DNA of 5,879 bases, from the NCBI GenBank assembly GCA_945836835.1, contig CAMAML010000091.1:1-5879 (forward strand). Direction: 5' to 3'. The position numbers and the translations under genes are program-made. The notes beneath the pieces were generated by a model. That model had not been told where the DNA came from. It saw nothing but the letters and a program-made list of their open reading frames with translations, and did no database searches. Positions 1 through 3,000 of the stretch are shown one piece after another. This DNA comes from an uncultured cyanobacterium (GTDB lineage Bacteria > Cyanobacteriota > Vampirovibrionia > Gastranaerophilales > Gastranaerophilaceae). Position 1 is the first letter of the stretch. Each line of letters opens with the position of its first letter.

Positions 1-25
1 AACACAATATCTAAAAAGTTACAAC

Positions 26-30
26 AAGGG
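26..30 (+). promoter_or_regulatory. Ribosome binding site
   Basis: AAGGG is followed by five adenines and then the ATG at 36. It is a partial Shine-Dalgarno match at slightly short but workable spacing, and with the in-frame TAA at 12-14 it fixes the start. The adenine-rich spacer should be unstructured. Only 35 bases precede the gene, too few to call a promoter. Confidence 0.7.
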
Positions 31-35
31 AAAAA

Positions 36-3000
36 ATGGAAAACATTTCTTTAGGAAAAAACGGAAAAATCGGAAAACTTAATCTCAGCCGTATTAAAGC
101 AGGGATTACGAAAGAAGATGTTGCCAAAATTGACAAAAATCTCGAATCCGTTTTTGATAAAGTTGATGTTGATAAAGATGGTACTCTTGACAGATCTGAA
201 ATTGATACCTTGAAAGAACAGGTTTCTTCTTGGGCAGGGGTTGATGAAAACCTTGAGAAAAATGAAATTAATGATGAAAGATTTGCCTCTAAAAAAGATA
301 AGAAAGCTTTACTTAACTTTTTGAAAACTCTCGACGGCGTTACTCCGGAAGATGTTGTAAAAGCTGAAACTCAAACCCTTGACGGGCAAACCGTTGAGGT
401 TGTCACCTTCAAAGATAATCATACCGAAACATTTTTCCCTGACGGTAAAACTATTTCTAAATCCGAAACAGAGAACAAGAAAACTGAAATAACCAAGCAG
501 AACGGGGAATTTGTATCCGAAGTCGTTACCGAAAACGAAGGGCAGGAAAACCAAGTCACTTCGACAACAACCTTGGTAAACGGTCAAAAGCAAACCGTTA
601 TCGAGAATAAAGGCGAAAAAACCACTACTACGATAACCTACAACGGCGAAAAGAAAGATAAAGCCGTAGTTGTTGGCGAAACTTCAACCTCCGTTATTAC
701 TTACGGAGAGGATGAAAAACCCGCTAAGGAAGTAGAAACTTCAGGGACAACCGAAAAAACTTATACCTATAACGGTGAAGAAAAAGTGTTAATGAGTGAA
801 ATTCAAAACAAAGGAATTGAAGGTAAAGAAATTCACAAAATTTACGATAAAGATGGCGGTTATACCCAAACTCAGAATGTAGGTTCGGGAGTAATTACGA
901 CGGTTGCGGATAAAGACGGGAATGTCACTTCCTGCAAAAAGACCGAAACAATCAACGGACAGGAAGTCAGTTTGCAGTTAGATAATGACGGAAATATTCC
1001 GGGAGTAATCGTTCAAAACGGTGAAAGCCTCTCCGCAATCGCAAAAAAATTCGGTTGCAGTGTTGATGATTTGGTTGAACTTAACCAAGATCAACTCAAA
1101 GGTAAAGGTAAAAACAAATATTTTGACGTAGGTTCGGAAATTAAATTGCCGAATACGGTTAGCATAGAAAAATTCCAAAAAGCACAGGAAGGCAGAAAAC
1201 CTGCGGAAGTTGCAAAGGCTGAATACGCTCGTGATGCGGAAATTCGTCGCCAAAAAGCAGAAGCCGAAAAACAGGAAAGAGAATATTACAAACAACTCGG
1301 TGTTATAAACTTTGACGACAAAGGCAAAAAAGTTAAGGCCGAAGGCTGGGGCGACAGAGAGTTTGAAGTTATCGGTGATGTTGGTTATGGTCGTCAATTA
1401 GTAAAACGTGACGGAAAACTTTATACAAGATCACATGATGGTAAGATTCTTCGTGAAGATTACTTGCAAGCACATAAAGCCTTTGTAAGTAAGCCTAACA
1501 ATCAAAGAAATAATACCGCATCAGGAATTAAAGATGTAACTTATGTAAAAGATAATAACGGCAAAGTTTGGTACTTTGATGAAAAGACAGGAAAAGCTAT
1601 TGTTAAAGGTAATTACACTCAAATTGTAAAACAAGAATCAGCTTTTCTGGCAAATCAATTACATACCGCTGCTAAAGGTATGGGTACTGATGAAGAACTT
1701 CTTGAACAAGGAGTTAAAAACATTTATTCAAGAGATATTTTGCAAGGTGTAAATGCGGAATTAAAAACAAAAGATACTGCTTACGCAGGTGATACTGACA
1801 AAATGCCTGTTGAAGCATTGATTTTGGATGAAATGAGTCATGGTTCGGCTCGTCCGTTGTTAAAGACACTTATTGACAGCGGAACAATGACAACCCAAGA
1901 GCAGGCTCGTACGGTAAAACGTGAACTTGAACACGAAGTTCACGGCGGTTTTGGTATAACAAAAACCGCAGATGTAAACGAAGTTATGCAAATGGTAGGA
2001 AATAGAGAAGTCAGACTTGAATTGGAAAGACAGTTCAATGTAGCTCATCCCGAACTTGAAGCAAATGACGGTTCTTTTGTTCGTACTTACCTGGGAGACA
2101 AATTTGATGCTCAAGAAGTTGACCAGTTTGATGCTAATTGGGTTAAAACAGGTGCTTATCAAGAAGCAAGATACGTTTATCAAACAGATGAAAACGGCAA
2201 TGTAGTATTAGATGAAAACGGTCAGCCTGTTGTAGTTATCGATGCAGGCGATCAAGCTCACAGAAATGGAGTCATTGGAAGATTAGTATTTGTTTATCAA
2301 GACAAAGAAGCATTAAATAAAGGTTTGGATGCAGTTAATGAAAATCCAAACAGTTTTGACTATCAATATTTAGACCAAAGAGCCGGCGAAGAAATTGCAA
2401 AAGATCCGCAAGGTAAATATCAATCAAGATTTACTAATCAAGACAATGTTCAAAGATATCTTGCAGGATTTCATTCTGATGAAACGGGACGTGTTGATTC
2501 CGGAAATGTTTCTGCAAGCAACACTTGCCTGTTTAAAGGGGTAAAACCTACAAGAGTACAAGCGGAAGAAAGCCTTTATGACGCAAAGAACGGGGATTAC
2601 TCCAAAACTTTTGACAGTATGGAAGAGGATACTTACTCGATAATCGCCGAATTGATTTCAAGCGGGGATATTGAAGGTGTTAGCGATATAAACGACTTGT
2701 ATAAGAAAGCTTATGACGGCACAACAGATGCTAATGAAAAAATCAAAATAAAAGCTAATGCAATGATTTCAGGACAAGTTAATTTTAGTGATAAAGAAAA
2801 AGCGGAGCTGTGTATTGAGTTGATGCACTCAATTGACCGTAACAGAGGAAACGGTCTTTCTTCAAACGGTAGTGGTACCTCAATTAATATTTCTGATTAC
2901 CAAACAGAACAATTAAAAAATATTTTGCAAAATAATCCGCAAATTATTGCAGAAGTTAAGGCTCAAGTTGAAAAAGGTCAGTTTTCGTACACAACTACTA

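Noticed and set aside
1..35. Promoter upstream of the gene
   Set aside because: CAATAT at 5-10 looks like a -10 element, but there is no room to see a -35 and such strings are common in AT-rich DNA.
243..278. Second EF-hand at residues 70-81
   Set aside because: It is acidic with Asp/Asn/Glu in alternating positions but has Lys instead of Gly at loop position 6 and the hydrophobic residue is out of register; not called as a functional loop.
846..995. RTX or calcium-nonapeptide repeats (DKDGG, DKDGN, DNDGN)
   Set aside because: The Asp-x-Asp-Gly motifs are not in a nine-residue array and lack the GGxGxDxxx pattern; they are turns of the beta-repeat region.
978..1397. 139-codon minus-strand frame with Phe-rich, membrane-like composition
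   Set aside because: Its hydrophobicity arises because it is antisense to Lys/Glu codons across the LysM-like domain and charged helix, which are convincing in the + frame.
1860..2183. 107-codon minus-strand open frame
   Set aside because: It is antisense to annexin-like repeat 2, with no independent support.
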